DNA of 38,166 bases. Origin: Condylostoma magnum. Its lineage: Eukaryota > Ciliophora > Heterotrichea > Heterotrichida > Condylostomatidae. Below, one piece after another: positions 12,432 through 23,093 of the stretch (the stretch's first letter is position 1; each line of letters starts with the position of its first letter). The notes under the pieces were generated by a model, which was given only the letters and a program-made list of their open reading frames with translations, searched no databases and was not told the origin of the DNA. Location: contig CAKKTI010000171.1 in NCBI GenBank assembly GCA_920105805.1, forward strand, positions 2,205 to 40,370, given 5' to 3'. A program made the translations under genes and the position numbers.

Positions 12432-13892
12432 ATGATAAAGACAGGCCGGCTATTATCCCGCGGATTTGCCTGCTAAATTTACAGCTCAGCACAAGACGCG
12501 ATTGATGACATTCCAAACTATTCAAGGATAGCAGTAGGTGGTTTCATTAACAATGGTGTCCCTTTCAATCTAATAGACTCCTTATCTCAATTAGGCTCAT
12601 TTGGATTGAAAGTGTACAACATATCTCTAAGTTCCAATAACTACGGGGTAACAAAGCTGATTCAAAACAACTAAGTAAAAACAGTTGTATGTGCTTCACT
12701 TGGAGATGCAAAAGCTGTATAAGAAGAATTTTAAAAGGGAAAATTGGAGGTAAGGCTGATTCCTTCTGGTACTTTTGCTGAGAGACTTAGAGCAGCAGGG
12801 GCAGGAATTCCTGCGTTTTACACAACAACTGGGGTAGATTCTATAGTTGAGTATGGTTATTTCCCCTAGAAATACATGGAATTTGGTAAAAGAGTATAGA
12901 AGTACTCTGAGGGGCGCCAAAGAAGAAATTTCGAAGGAGTTGATTACTTATTAGAACAGGCTATTTACTCAGAATGGTCCCTAGTCAAGGCTTATAAGGC
13001 TGATACAGAGGGAAATTTGATATACAGAAGAACTGCTAGAAACACTAATCCTGATGTTGCTATGTGCAGTTTTAATACAATTGCTGAAGTTGAGGAAATC
13101 GTTGAGGCAGGACAATTAGACCCTGATGAGATTGTAACTCCTGGTATATTTGTGAAGAGATTAGTGTAAGTTGATAGGCAAAAGGGACCAGATAACTTAG
13201 AACCTTATCATATTGACCCTAATTAACCATTCTTTAAAGAAAAGTCGATTATAGCTAAAAGAGCTGCCTTAGAGATTAATGACGGGATGTATGTTCACTT
13301 AGATATTGGACTCCCGTAAATGATTCATAACCATGTCTAATAAAACAAGGATGTTTATTGGCACTCAAATGTCGGATCAATTGGAGTGATAGATGTTGGA
13401 AAGCCTCAGTCTGATCCAAATCTTAAAAATTGTTAGGGATAGTCACATAGTCTAAGACGGGGTGCTTCCACCTTCACTACATTAGATAGCATACAAATGA
13501 TCAAGGGTGGATAATTAGATCTTATAGTTTTAGGCGCCTTTTAGGTATCAGAATCAGGAGATATAGCTAATTGGATACTCAGTCCTAAGCTCAAAAACTA
13601 AGGATTTGGAGCAGCAATGGATAGTGTGTCTAATAAGTAAAATAATATCATTGTTACAATGTTACACAATCATGAGCACGACTCAAAATTAGTTAAAAAT
13701 TGTTCTCTTCCAATTACGGGTAAAGGAGTTGTAAGAAAAGTTATAACTGATAAGGGGGTATTTGAGGTAGTTCCTGGGGAGGGATTTACCATGACAGAAA
13801 TTGCCAGAGGCGAAGACATAGAGCAAATAAGAGAATTAAGCGCATGCGATTTCAAGGTAAGCTCCGATTTAATTGAAATGAGGCAATCTTAG
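12432..13892 (+). CDS. OXCT1: SCOT-like 3-oxoacid CoA-transferase lacking the active-site Glu
   Basis: 486 aa, both halves of succinyl-CoA:3-oxoacid CoA-transferase in one chain. N-terminal half: [36 protein letters not shown] and [16 protein letters not shown]; later [21 protein letters not shown]-terminal half: [30 protein letters not shown] and [14 protein letters not shown], ending [14 protein letters not shown]. The catalytic segment, SENGVLG in active enzymes, reads SNVGSIG here: Asn 313 (codon 13368-13370) stands where the Glu that forms the glutamyl-CoA thioester should be. The first 18 residues ([18 protein letters not shown]) look like a mitochondrial presequence. The family moves CoA from succinyl-CoA to acetoacetate; this copy probably cannot. 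It ends at TAG 13890. Confidence 0.93.
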
Positions 13893-14189
13893 TGTAGGTA
13901 AATTGAGTTCTGTCATTTGCTTCTAATAATTTTATATATAAGTTAATGAATTTATTAGATATGAGTTTAATTAAAATTGGTATATTTAATGGATAGATTG
14001 TTGTTTGAAGTAAAAGCATTTTTAAGTATTACGTCATCATGAGATTTTGTAAAATGGGACATATATTAAATGAGAGTCTTATGATGTACTTTTATATTGA
14101 ATGTAAAAATGCTAAAAAACATATATTGCATATAGCATTAAAACTTTAATCTTATAAAAGAGTAGAATAAAATGGTAGAACGCCATTTT
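13893..14189. other. Spacer between convergent genes
   Basis: AT-rich stretch between the 3' ends of the CoA-transferase (+) and the small basic protein gene (-). Both 3' UTRs must lie here. No RNA gene, repeat or convincing coding frame was seen. Confidence 0.4.
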
Positions 14190-14645
14190 TCAAAATTGAT
14201 TATTAACTAATATCGTCTAACCTTTTTATATAATCATCCTCCTTTTAATACGAAGCATTCTAGGCCCCCAAGCTTTTTACCTGTAGGGAGTCTCCGATTT
14301 TAAAGATGATTGTCTGGTATAGTCAACATTAATTTAATTTTATGCTATCCTGAATTTACTCTTTTTCTATATTTTCCTATTAATCTTTTTCAAAGCATTG
14401 TAATTCTACTGAAACTGCTTTTGTAATCCTTAACTTTACAATTAGGGATTAAAATTGTTTGATTTGCTATTTACACTGTTGCAGCTAATGCTTCGAAGAA
14501 GATTACTCCGGATGAACTGTGAATTATTATCCTACTATGCATTGGGCCTTTCCAATCTAAGCTGATTTAAAGGTGGCAATGTGCTACTTTTTGTGCGTCT
14601 GGACTTTCTGATAACCTCTGGAAAATGTGTACTTTCAAAATCCAT
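14190..14645 (-). CDS. Small basic Ser/Asn/Arg-rich unknown protein
   Basis: 151 aa from ATG 14645 (start MDFESTHFPEVIRKSRRTKS) to TGA at 14192-14190; earlier TAA and TAG codons could end it sooner. It is strongly basic, with runs such as SNLLRSISCNSVNSKSN, ALKKINRKIQKKSKFR and RMLRIKRRMIIQKG, and is probably disordered in the first half. No family is recognised. Composition and start codon support this frame over the two others on the strand. Confidence 0.5.
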
Positions 14646-14843
14646 TATAATTTTAATGGTCCGTTATTTAAAATTGTTTTGATACCTACTAAATTAAAAT
14701 TGTTTATTATGTAAGAAAATAACGATTATAGATTATTTTAGATATTGTTATTATAGATACAATAAAGCAATTCTTTCAGTACCAAAAATGCCTAGTATTA
14801 TGAATTAGTACTATAATAACTAAAAGTTCATTTAATAATAAAA

Positions 14844-15845
14844 ATGAGTGCGGAAAATGGGCAATAAGAAGCCTCAGAGAACGAATTTTGAGAAGAATTA
14901 GTATAAAAAACACCTAAATAAGATAACAAAAGTTCCCTTAATAAATACAAATAGAATAAAAAGGTTTTGAATAAGAAAAAGTTGCAAATTAGTATGTAAA
15001 GCTCTGCTTACAAATAAATTGACTTGATGAAACTTGCATCAAAAGAACAGATAACTAATATTCAATATCTTTACAAAACATAAGTAAGAAATCAATACAA
15101 AACTTATATAAAAGCTTTTAAATTAGCATGTCAATAGAGAATTATGAAAGTTTAACTAGCTTTAAGTTAAATACAATGACGCCCTAGAGAGTAAAAAAGG
15201 TAAATTAATTTAATATACTAAAACATTTCCTAATAAGCTATTTTGGCTAAGTAATTCAATATAAGCTTCTAAAAACGTATCAAATAACTCAAAGATAAGA
15301 AGATTGAAAATAATTGTCTTTAATATGAGAAATTGTAATAAGAAAGGGAATGTGATTAACTGGCATTAGAAACTATCCAAGATATAAAGCATATGTTTAG
15401 AATGAGAGACAGGTTTTTGGTAAAACGTTAGATCAGAACAGATTAAAAATATGTAAAAAGCAAGATAAAACATACAAATTTTATAAAAGAAGCAGAGTAA
15501 AATTGATAGCAAAAGATAAAATAATAAAAAGCTTCAAATAAAGATAGGAAATTAGATATAAAATTATAAGAGAAACTATTGATTTCTGAAAATCAATGCA
15601 AAACTGAGTTATTGAAAAGATAAAAGGAGGCAATTCAGGCAATAAGATAATAAATTCAATCAGCTAAGATTATCATAAGTAAGCCTTTCTTTAAAACTTA
15701 ATATTTAAGTAAACAAAAGAATCAATTATAGTAAAGTTTGATATAATCACAAAGTAATAACATTGATTAAAATAACCTGAATTATTCGAGAGTAAAATTA
15801 AGAAGATTAAATAGCGTTGATTTACAGATAAGAGGGTCTAGTTAG
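14844..15845 (+). CDS. Coiled-coil protein, unknown
   Basis: 333 aa, rich in Lys, Gln, Glu and Leu. It begins MSAENGQQEASENEFWEELV, then has long stretches with heptad-like spacing such as LQYEKLQQERECDQLALETI and LQEKLLISENQCKTELLKRQ, and ends VKLRRLNSVDLQIRGSS at TAG (15843), with further in-frame TAA codons at 15849 and 15855. The next start codon follows 13 bp later. Many ciliary and cytoskeletal proteins look like this, but nothing specific identifies it. Confidence 0.6.
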
Positions 15846-15858
15846 TTGTAATATTAAA

Positions 15859-16449
15859 ATGGGTAAAAGTTAGAAAGTTATATCAAGTTATATATAGTAA
15901 ACATTCGATTAACCCAAGGCAGTCATATTCTTATATAACAGTAAAAAGAGTAAATTTGAACTAATTGATAGAAACGAGTAAAAGGATAGTTTAGAAATAA
16001 TTATAGCAAGGAATAACACTAGCTATAAATTGATTTATTAGATGCTGAGTATTTTAAGCACTGAAATGAAATCATAAATTAACTCATAGAGATTAAGAAC
16101 CCTCAATTATAAAGGAGTGAAATTAAGTGTTATTGTGTATTTTATTTCTTTTCTATTCATCATTGGATCTTTTAATTACGAAAATGATGAGTATTTATTA
16201 AAAATAGGCAGTTGTATTGCAATATTAGGCCTTTTAGTATAACTATATTTAATCATATTCCCATATACACTCTCATGCAGCACAACTAGCCCTTAGGATT
16301 TCAACTTATCCCAAATCGAGTACCTAATACAAAATTACAATCAAATTTTCCTTTAACACGGCGTGAAATGACAAGTTTCAGACGACACAAAGTTTTTAGA
16401 GCTTAAAGAAATTTACTATTAACTTAACAATTTCCACGTAAATGGGTAA
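15859..16449 (+). CDS. Two-helix membrane protein, possibly ERF4/Golgin-A7-like
   Basis: 196 aa starting MGKSQKVISSYIQQTFDQP. A soluble N-terminal part (AVIFLYNSKKSKFELIDRN) leads into two membrane helices (about residues 81-94, VIVYFISFLFIIGS, and 103-122, LLKIGSCIAILGLLVQLYLI), then a C-terminal segment (NQIFLQHGVKWQVSDDTKFL, then EL). The N-x3-F-x3-G-V-x-W-x-V-x6-L-E-L spacing recalls the ERF4/Golgin-A7 domain, a partner of palmitoyl transferases; this is a weak inference. The gene ends NNFHVNG at TAA 16447, and the next ATG lies inside this end (8-nt overlap, ATGGGTAA). Confidence 0.6.
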
Positions 16450-17275
16450 CTCATCTGACACGAGCTATAGGAACTACTAGAAATTTGACTTTGAGAGGGA
16501 TGAAAGATGGGTTAACTACAAAAATAATCTGCATCCGACTCCAAACCCAACATAGTTAATCAGAATCAAAAAGCGGTGGTATAATAGAACAATTGACTCA
16601 AATTTCAACCCAGACTACACACCAGTTCCTCGCACTCCTTTAAAGAATTTTATACCTTTAGTGCTATGCTTATTGGCTTTACCAGCTGCTTTGATGAGAA
16701 AGGCGGAATTGGTAGTGGCTGTTGCCCATTTCTCTAATATTGTTTTAGTATATGGTATTCCAAAGTTCACTGCAGAATATTGGAGAGGGCCTTTTTATAG
16801 TGAAGACTTTTTACCATGTGTTTTTTCATTGTTTTTTTGGATTGATCCTCACTTCGGAATTTGGTTTGTTCCCTCACTTATTGGTGTTGTTAATCTTATA
16901 GCTTAGGGGGCTACCAAGATTTCGTATGTCTAAGGGAGTTTGAGGCAGAAATTAGAAGCTGTTAATAATAACAAAGGAATCACAGTAAGCGAGAGATCTA
17001 AGCTTGAAATAGGAATTGGATTCATGTCAATTATATATGCTTGCATTGGAGTATCAGGAATATTGTTTCCATTAATGGCTTGGTAGTATATAAGATTCAG
17101 ATACTTCTTATGTGCGTACACAAAACAGGATTTTACAGTACTAAGACAATTAGGAGACCAGAAATTTAACCAAGGATTTAGTTTTACAATATGAAGCAAG
17201 CTTAAATAACTATGTGAATTCTTAGTAAAAGAGCCAGATCCCAGCGACAGAATGAGTTCCTGCAATATTTTTTAG
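16442..17275 (+). CDS. TMEM33: TMEM33/Pom33-family membrane protein
   Basis: 277 aa. It starts MGNSSDTSYRNYQ, a possible N-myristoylation site, then has a polar 70-residue lead and several membrane helices: PLVLCLLALPAALM, FLPCVFSLFFWIDPHFGIWF, VPSLIGVVNLIAQGATK and IGFMSIIYACIGVSGILFPL. GIPKFTAEYWRGPFYSEDF and the following WQYIRFRYFLCAYTKQDF correspond to conserved TMEM33 segments (YYRFLTLRYSSRRNPY in human). The family shapes ER tubules and helps place nuclear pores. It ends SSCNIF at TAG 17273, tail-to-tail with the golgin. Assigned from motif resemblance read by eye. Confidence 0.72.
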
Positions 17276-17368
17276 TTACTTAATCTTTCTAACTACTAAA
17301 TGGTTATTTGGTGATACAACTTTTAAGTAGGTTATTTTCTACCATTTTAATTAAGGAAAGGTCTATTA

Positions 17369-20300
17369 TTACTTTTTCTTGCGGAACAGGTTCTTTAATC
17401 TGCTCTTCTTTTCTGGTTAAAGCGATTATCTTTTATTACTCAACACTTGAATTTCATCTTGAGGAAAGTTGAGTATAGCTATCAAGGAGTTAACAACACT
17501 TTCTATTTAACTGTTTTATATTGGAAGGATTTCCAGAAGGCTTTTTATTATATGTCGTATGTTTTAATCAGAACCGCCTGGCTGATTACTCATAAGCTGC
17601 TTAACTTCTAATCGTAAGATTCCATTTTAGTGTTCCAGCATTTGCTTTGCTTATTCTAGATCAAAGTTCTCTTCTTGTAGCTTTGATATAAAAGTCGCAT
17701 ATGAGGCTGATTCTGCTTCGGATAATGCAACGTCGCTGTATCTGTCTTAGTCTGATTTATTGATTTGTGAGTTTGTCTCAGTTCTTTCCGAACTTGTGTG
17801 TTAAGTTTGAGTTTTTAATTGAATTTCTTTGATAGCTGTCAAAATGTCGTTGTCCTTAGAAAGGTTTAGGTATTAACGGATTTCTAAGATTTGTTGGAAT
17901 TCTTTGTCGTATTAGTCGTTAAGAGATATTATATGTTTTTTTAGCTAATCTTCTCGTTCTAGGGCCTCTTTTCAGTAGTTTTCAAATTATTCGCTGTTTT
18001 GGGCTATTGTCATTATTTTTTGCTCTAATATGCTAATTTAATCACCTAGTTCTACTATAGTTTTATCTTTTTTGTTGTTAAAATCTATGATTGAATTCTT
18101 GTCATCTTCCAAAGCTTCCAGTAGTAAAGAAAGCTCTGATATGTTGTCTTACATTTAGTGATTTTGTGTTTGTAAAGTTGAGATTTGCTTGTCTTTATCG
18201 TCTTAATTCTGCAGCTATGTGATTTGTTAGTTTAATTAGTTGGCCTGATCCACTAATTCTTGCTTTTCCTATGATATTTGCTGTATTTACATCATTAATT
18301 GTTCTATTTCTTTTTCAGCCCCTTCAGATAATTACATTAGCTCATAGTCTTTATCACTTACTTATTATTACAGAGATTGTGCTTAATCTTTATAATATTC
18401 TTCACTCTATGTAAGTTTATCTATTAAGCTTTATTACTCTTATATTTATTATGAATTATTAGTAAGTTCTTTGCTTAGAGATGCTATTGACTTAATTTGT
18501 AGCTCATTAGTTTCTTCCAGTTCTTATCTATAGTCAATTTCTTTACTTAATTTATGATTAAGGGTTTCAATTTATTCACGATACTATGAGTCTGATATAT
18601 CAAAGTTTTCTTATCCACTTTTAAGCTATCTATTAAGAGACATTATATTTTCATCTCTGAATTCTAATTACTGTTTTAAGTGATTAAGCTAGTCTTAGGC
18701 TTAAGTAATCTAAGTATTATATTTTTCATTTGTTTCTTTTAATTGACTACTTAATTATTGAACTTATTCGTTTTCACTGCTTTGAATTTATTCTTAAAGT
18801 TATGCTATTTCATCTTCTTTTTAGGTTATATAGAATTGTAATTTTTATACCTATTCATTTATAATCTCTAGTTGTTGCTCATAGTCAGATATATTTTCAT
18901 TTTAATCATCGTTTTGTTACTCTAAATCCTAAATAGCTTCATTTAGCTGTTTTATCAGATTTTAAGAGCTTTGATCGTTTTTTAGCAATTCTTAGATTTT
19001 CTTTTCTTTTTCATCATCTTATTACTCTAAATCTTGAATAGTTTCATTTAGTTGTTTTATCAGATTTTAAGAGCTTTGATCGTTTTTAAGTAATTCTTAG
19101 ATTTTATTCTCCTTTTCATCATTTTAATTGTCGTTCTATTGTTCTAAATCTCTAATAGTTGCATTTAGTTACTCTATCAGATTTTAAGAGCTTTGATCGT
19201 TTTTAAATAATTCTTAGATTTTATTTTCTTTCTCATCATCTTATTACTCTAAATCCTAAATAGTTTCATTTAGTTATTTTAACAGATTTTAAGAGAGTTG
19301 ATCGTTTTTTAGCAATTCTTAGATTTTCTTTTCTTTTTCATCATCTTATTACTCTAAATCTCGAATAGTTTCATTTAGTTGTTTTATCAGATTTGAAGAG
19401 TGTTTATCGTTTTTTAGCAATTCTTAGATTTTATGCTCTTTCTCATCATCTTATTACTCTAAATCTCGAATAGTTTCATTTAGTTGTTTTATCAGATTTG
19501 AAGAGTGTTGATTGTTTTTTAGCAATTCTTAGATTTTATGCTCCTTTTCATCATCTTAATTGTCACTTTATTGCTCTAATTCTCTAATCACTTCATTTAA
19601 TTGCTTTATCAGATTTTAAGAGTTTTGGTTATTTTGTGATAATTACTAAATTTTATTCTCCTTTTCTTTTAAATTATGTTAAAATTAGTCATTAATATCC
19701 TTTTGACTTTACAGCTCATTTTGAAGATTGATTAATTCAATTTATTCTAGATTTTATACTTTATTTTCTAAAAGTTGAATAGTCTCTATAAAGCCATTTC
19801 TTTATTGTTGAATTTAATCTTCATATTCTTAATTTTCTATAGTTAATGCATTTATTTTGTCTTGGTACAGTTAAATGTCCTTTTACTAGCTTTGGTTTGT
19901 TTAGATATTCGCTTAATTTAGGTCATCTTTTAACTTTTTAATTTCTTATTCTAATTGGGAATTTTGTTATTATAATATTTGATTCTACTATTTAATATTG
20001 TCCAATTAGGTTTAGGCCTCTTACAATTATTATAATTTCTATTATTCGGATTCTATTTGAATTTGCTGGGTATTTTCTTATATCTAATTCTTTTCTTAAA
20101 GAAGTTTTTCATAGTTAACATTTTGCAACTTCATTTCATTGTTTAAATCCTCTTACTGCTTTATAAGATTAATCTAATTACTTTCTAATTCAGACTTTTC
20201 ATTTAGCAAGGATTTATTAGTCTCTTTTAGATTTTTGATAGTGGACTCATATGTACTAATCAAACTCTAAGAGCTTTATTATTATTTCAAGGCTGTGTTC

Positions 20301-23053
20301 TAAGTAATAAGATCATTCTTTTCTATTACTATTTAGTCGTATTCATTAGTAATTTTATCTAGCTACTGTTTTTATATTTCTAATTCGGACAGATCTTTTT
20401 GTAGTGAATGGATTTGTTCTTATAGTGAATTATTAACAACTGTGTTTTTATCTTTAATATTCTAAATCTCTACTTGATGCTTCTTTTCTATATTATCCAT
20501 TTAGCTGGTATTTTACTCTATTAATAATTATCTGTCCTTTTCAAGATCAATTATACTTTAAGATAACTATTTAATTTATTCATCATTATTCAACTAATAT
20601 TATGCTTTAACTTATTTAATCTATTCCTAAAGAGATTTAATTTATTGATTTTCACTAAGTTACTACTTTTAGTTTAAATCATCAATTGCAGATTGGAGTT
20701 AAACAATATCCTATTACAACTTGTTATTTTCAGCTTTATATTTCTTATTTTCTTATTCTAGTTAATAGATATTATCATTTAGCTGGCTTAGTATATTTTG
20801 GTTATTATTTTCATTTTCATCTATCTTTTACTATGATTTTTCCAATTTTCCTTCTAATATTTTTATAGTGTCTTAATAATCCATTTAATTCAATTCGATT
20901 ATTTCTCTCTATTACTCTAACTCCTAAATTTTTTAATTCAAACTATTCTTTTCATTATTAACATTAGATATCTACTCATTAAATTAATTTATCTATGTTT
21001 TCTCTTTTTCTTAGTAAATCTTTTATAAGCTTTGTATTTATTCTTGTAGTTTAGCAACTTCTCGTTTTTATTTTTCTAATTGTTCCTGTAGTTAATTGTT
21101 TTACTGATTTCTTTGAACATTTTAACTTTGTAGTTCATGAAAATCTTTAATAGCTTTATCATCTCTATTTTTAAGCTGTATTCTTAATTATTATATTATT
21201 TCATTTTAATTTGAGTCTTTTTCTTAAACTTATTGTTACAAATCTTCTTCTAGTTACGACTTAATTCTAGACAATTCTTCATTCTCACTTTGCAAATTAG
21301 TGGATTGATTATAATATAATGTTTTTTCTTCTGCTAATTATTCTATCTGTTATTGAAGGTCCTTTATCACTTCTAATTATTTTGTTAATTATTATTTTCC
21401 ATTATTGGCTTCTTCAATTTTTTAAGTTAGCAGATTTTCACTCTTTTATAACTGCTATTAGATTAGATTGTTTTCATCATTAATTATAGCTTTTTCTTTA
21501 TTTAATTGCTCTACTTACTTTTTGAGTTAATTGATTTCTTATGTGTAAGATTAATCTAGATTTTTAACTTCCTGTAAGTGTTTGGTTTTCATTTTCTATG
21601 ATAGATTTTCAATTTCTTAGGATAAAGAATGATTTTCTTATTACAATTCTTGTATTTTTCCATTAAGCTCAGAAAGATTTGCTTCATTTTCTTATTAGTC
21701 CTGTAAATCTTTTATAAATTATTGTAAATCTTTAATTGTTTTAATATCAATTATGCTTTATTCATCCAGCTAATCTCTTTAAAGTTTAAGTTTATCACTA
21801 TATGCCTATAAGTCTTAGATCTATTATCTAAGCTGCTCAATAACTGATTCCTTTTCATTTACTTAAGATTATCCTAATTACTCATTTTCTTATACTTAAT
21901 TCAATTATTCTTTCATAAGCATTTCTTAATTAAGCAATGCATTAATTTTTTCTGACTATTTATAATTTAGCTATTACAATTACTCTATTTATTACACTTA
22001 TAGCTATATCTTTCCATCTTACTATTGATTTTGTTCGATTAATTTATTCAATTCATGTTTATTTGATTAATGCAGTAATTACTGTATTTGCTTATCCTTT
22101 TCAGAAACTTAAATCTTTATCAAATGTAAATTTCTTGCTTAATTTTCAAGTTTACTTATTTTTTAGTTCAATTATTACATTTTATCAAATACTTTTCTAT
22201 CATACATAACATTCTGCATTTACATTAACTAGTTTCTAATTAAATCATTGCTATTTTCATACTTTTACTACTGATTTTCTAAGAATATAATTCTATCATT
22301 TTACCATTTATTTTGATTTTCTTGGTACTTTAGTTATTATTCAATTTTCTTTACACTTTAATTAGAATCTTAGATAACCATAGGTTAAGTTAATAATTTT
22401 TGGTACTCAGACTACAACTTTTAATTATCATGCTATAACTATTCCTTTTCTCATATCAATTAAGCAACTTAGCTTGACTGATTAACTTAATGTGTTTCCT
22501 CGCATTCCTTTTCCTTTCTTTTCAGTGCATTATAAAATGTTAAACTTCTCTCTTTTTCTCTCTGTAATTACTCTTCTAGACTAGATAAGGATGTAGGCAC
22601 TTATCTTTAATTAAGCCTCAATTTCTATTCTTCTTTTAATTTTTATTGTAGAACTTCAATTTAAGCATCAAGTCTTGATTTATTGATTTACAGTTCTTAA
22701 ACTAAACTTGCATTGTCCTGCTTTAAGGATAGAATTTGCTGCCTTTATTAAACACATTCTTGTTGCTATACGGTAGAATAAGTATTTTTCTAGGATTTGA
22801 TTAACTCATCCCTTAGATTTTGATGAATTAGTCTATTATTTTCTTCAGATTCTTTTAATTACCTGGTTAATTATGATATTAGTATATCCTTTTAATTTAT
22901 TTCTTACTATCATTGCTATAAGTTTTAATCATTTCTTTATGGGTTTTTGTAGCATTTGTTTCATAGATCTAGATTTAAAAGACTAAAGTACTCTCATATC
23001 TTATTTTTTATAAAGATTTAGTCTTAATCAACATAACTTTCAATTAAATTCAT
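17369..23053 (-). CDS. Large coiled-coil golgin with C-terminal GRIP domain
   Basis: 1,894 codons in one frame from ATG 23053 (MNLIESYVDQDQIFIKNKIW) to TAA-TAA-TAG (17371-17363). Nearly the whole chain is coiled coil rich in Glu, Gln, Lys, Leu and Asn. Residues about 1140-1390 carry seven 35-39-residue tandem repeats. The C-terminus (about 1828-1890) is GRIP-like: NIRHIIKSLLEILP, then IESVVNSLIAILNFPQDEIQ and a basic tail ending NLFRKKK. GRIP domains bind Arl1-GTP and hold golgins on the trans-Golgi, where the rod captures vesicles. The stop is certain, because reading on would enter TMEM33 antisense. No frame-breaking intron is present; 15-nt introns could be hidden. The chorein-protein gene lies upstream on the same strand, 40 bp away. 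Confidence 0.85.
18880..19640 (-). repeat. 105-nt coding tandem repeat inside the golgin
   Basis: About seven copies. Most spacings are 105 nt (35 codons = five heptads) and two are 117 nt. The unit encodes KIQELLKNDQSSQNLIKQLN followed by ETIQDLEQQDDEKEK; copies differ at few bases, so expansion is recent or kept uniform by conversion. Units 12 nt longer insert a short NDD/Q-type segment. Multiples of seven residues keep the coiled-coil register. Confidence 0.85.
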
Positions 23054-23093
23054 AATTCTGCTTTACCCCTCTGCGATTATATCAGTAACATGC

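Noticed and set aside
17369-23053. The region as several separate small genes
   Set aside because: One frame of 1,894 codons runs from a good ATG to a triple stop with continuous heptad-like composition and a C-terminal GRIP domain.
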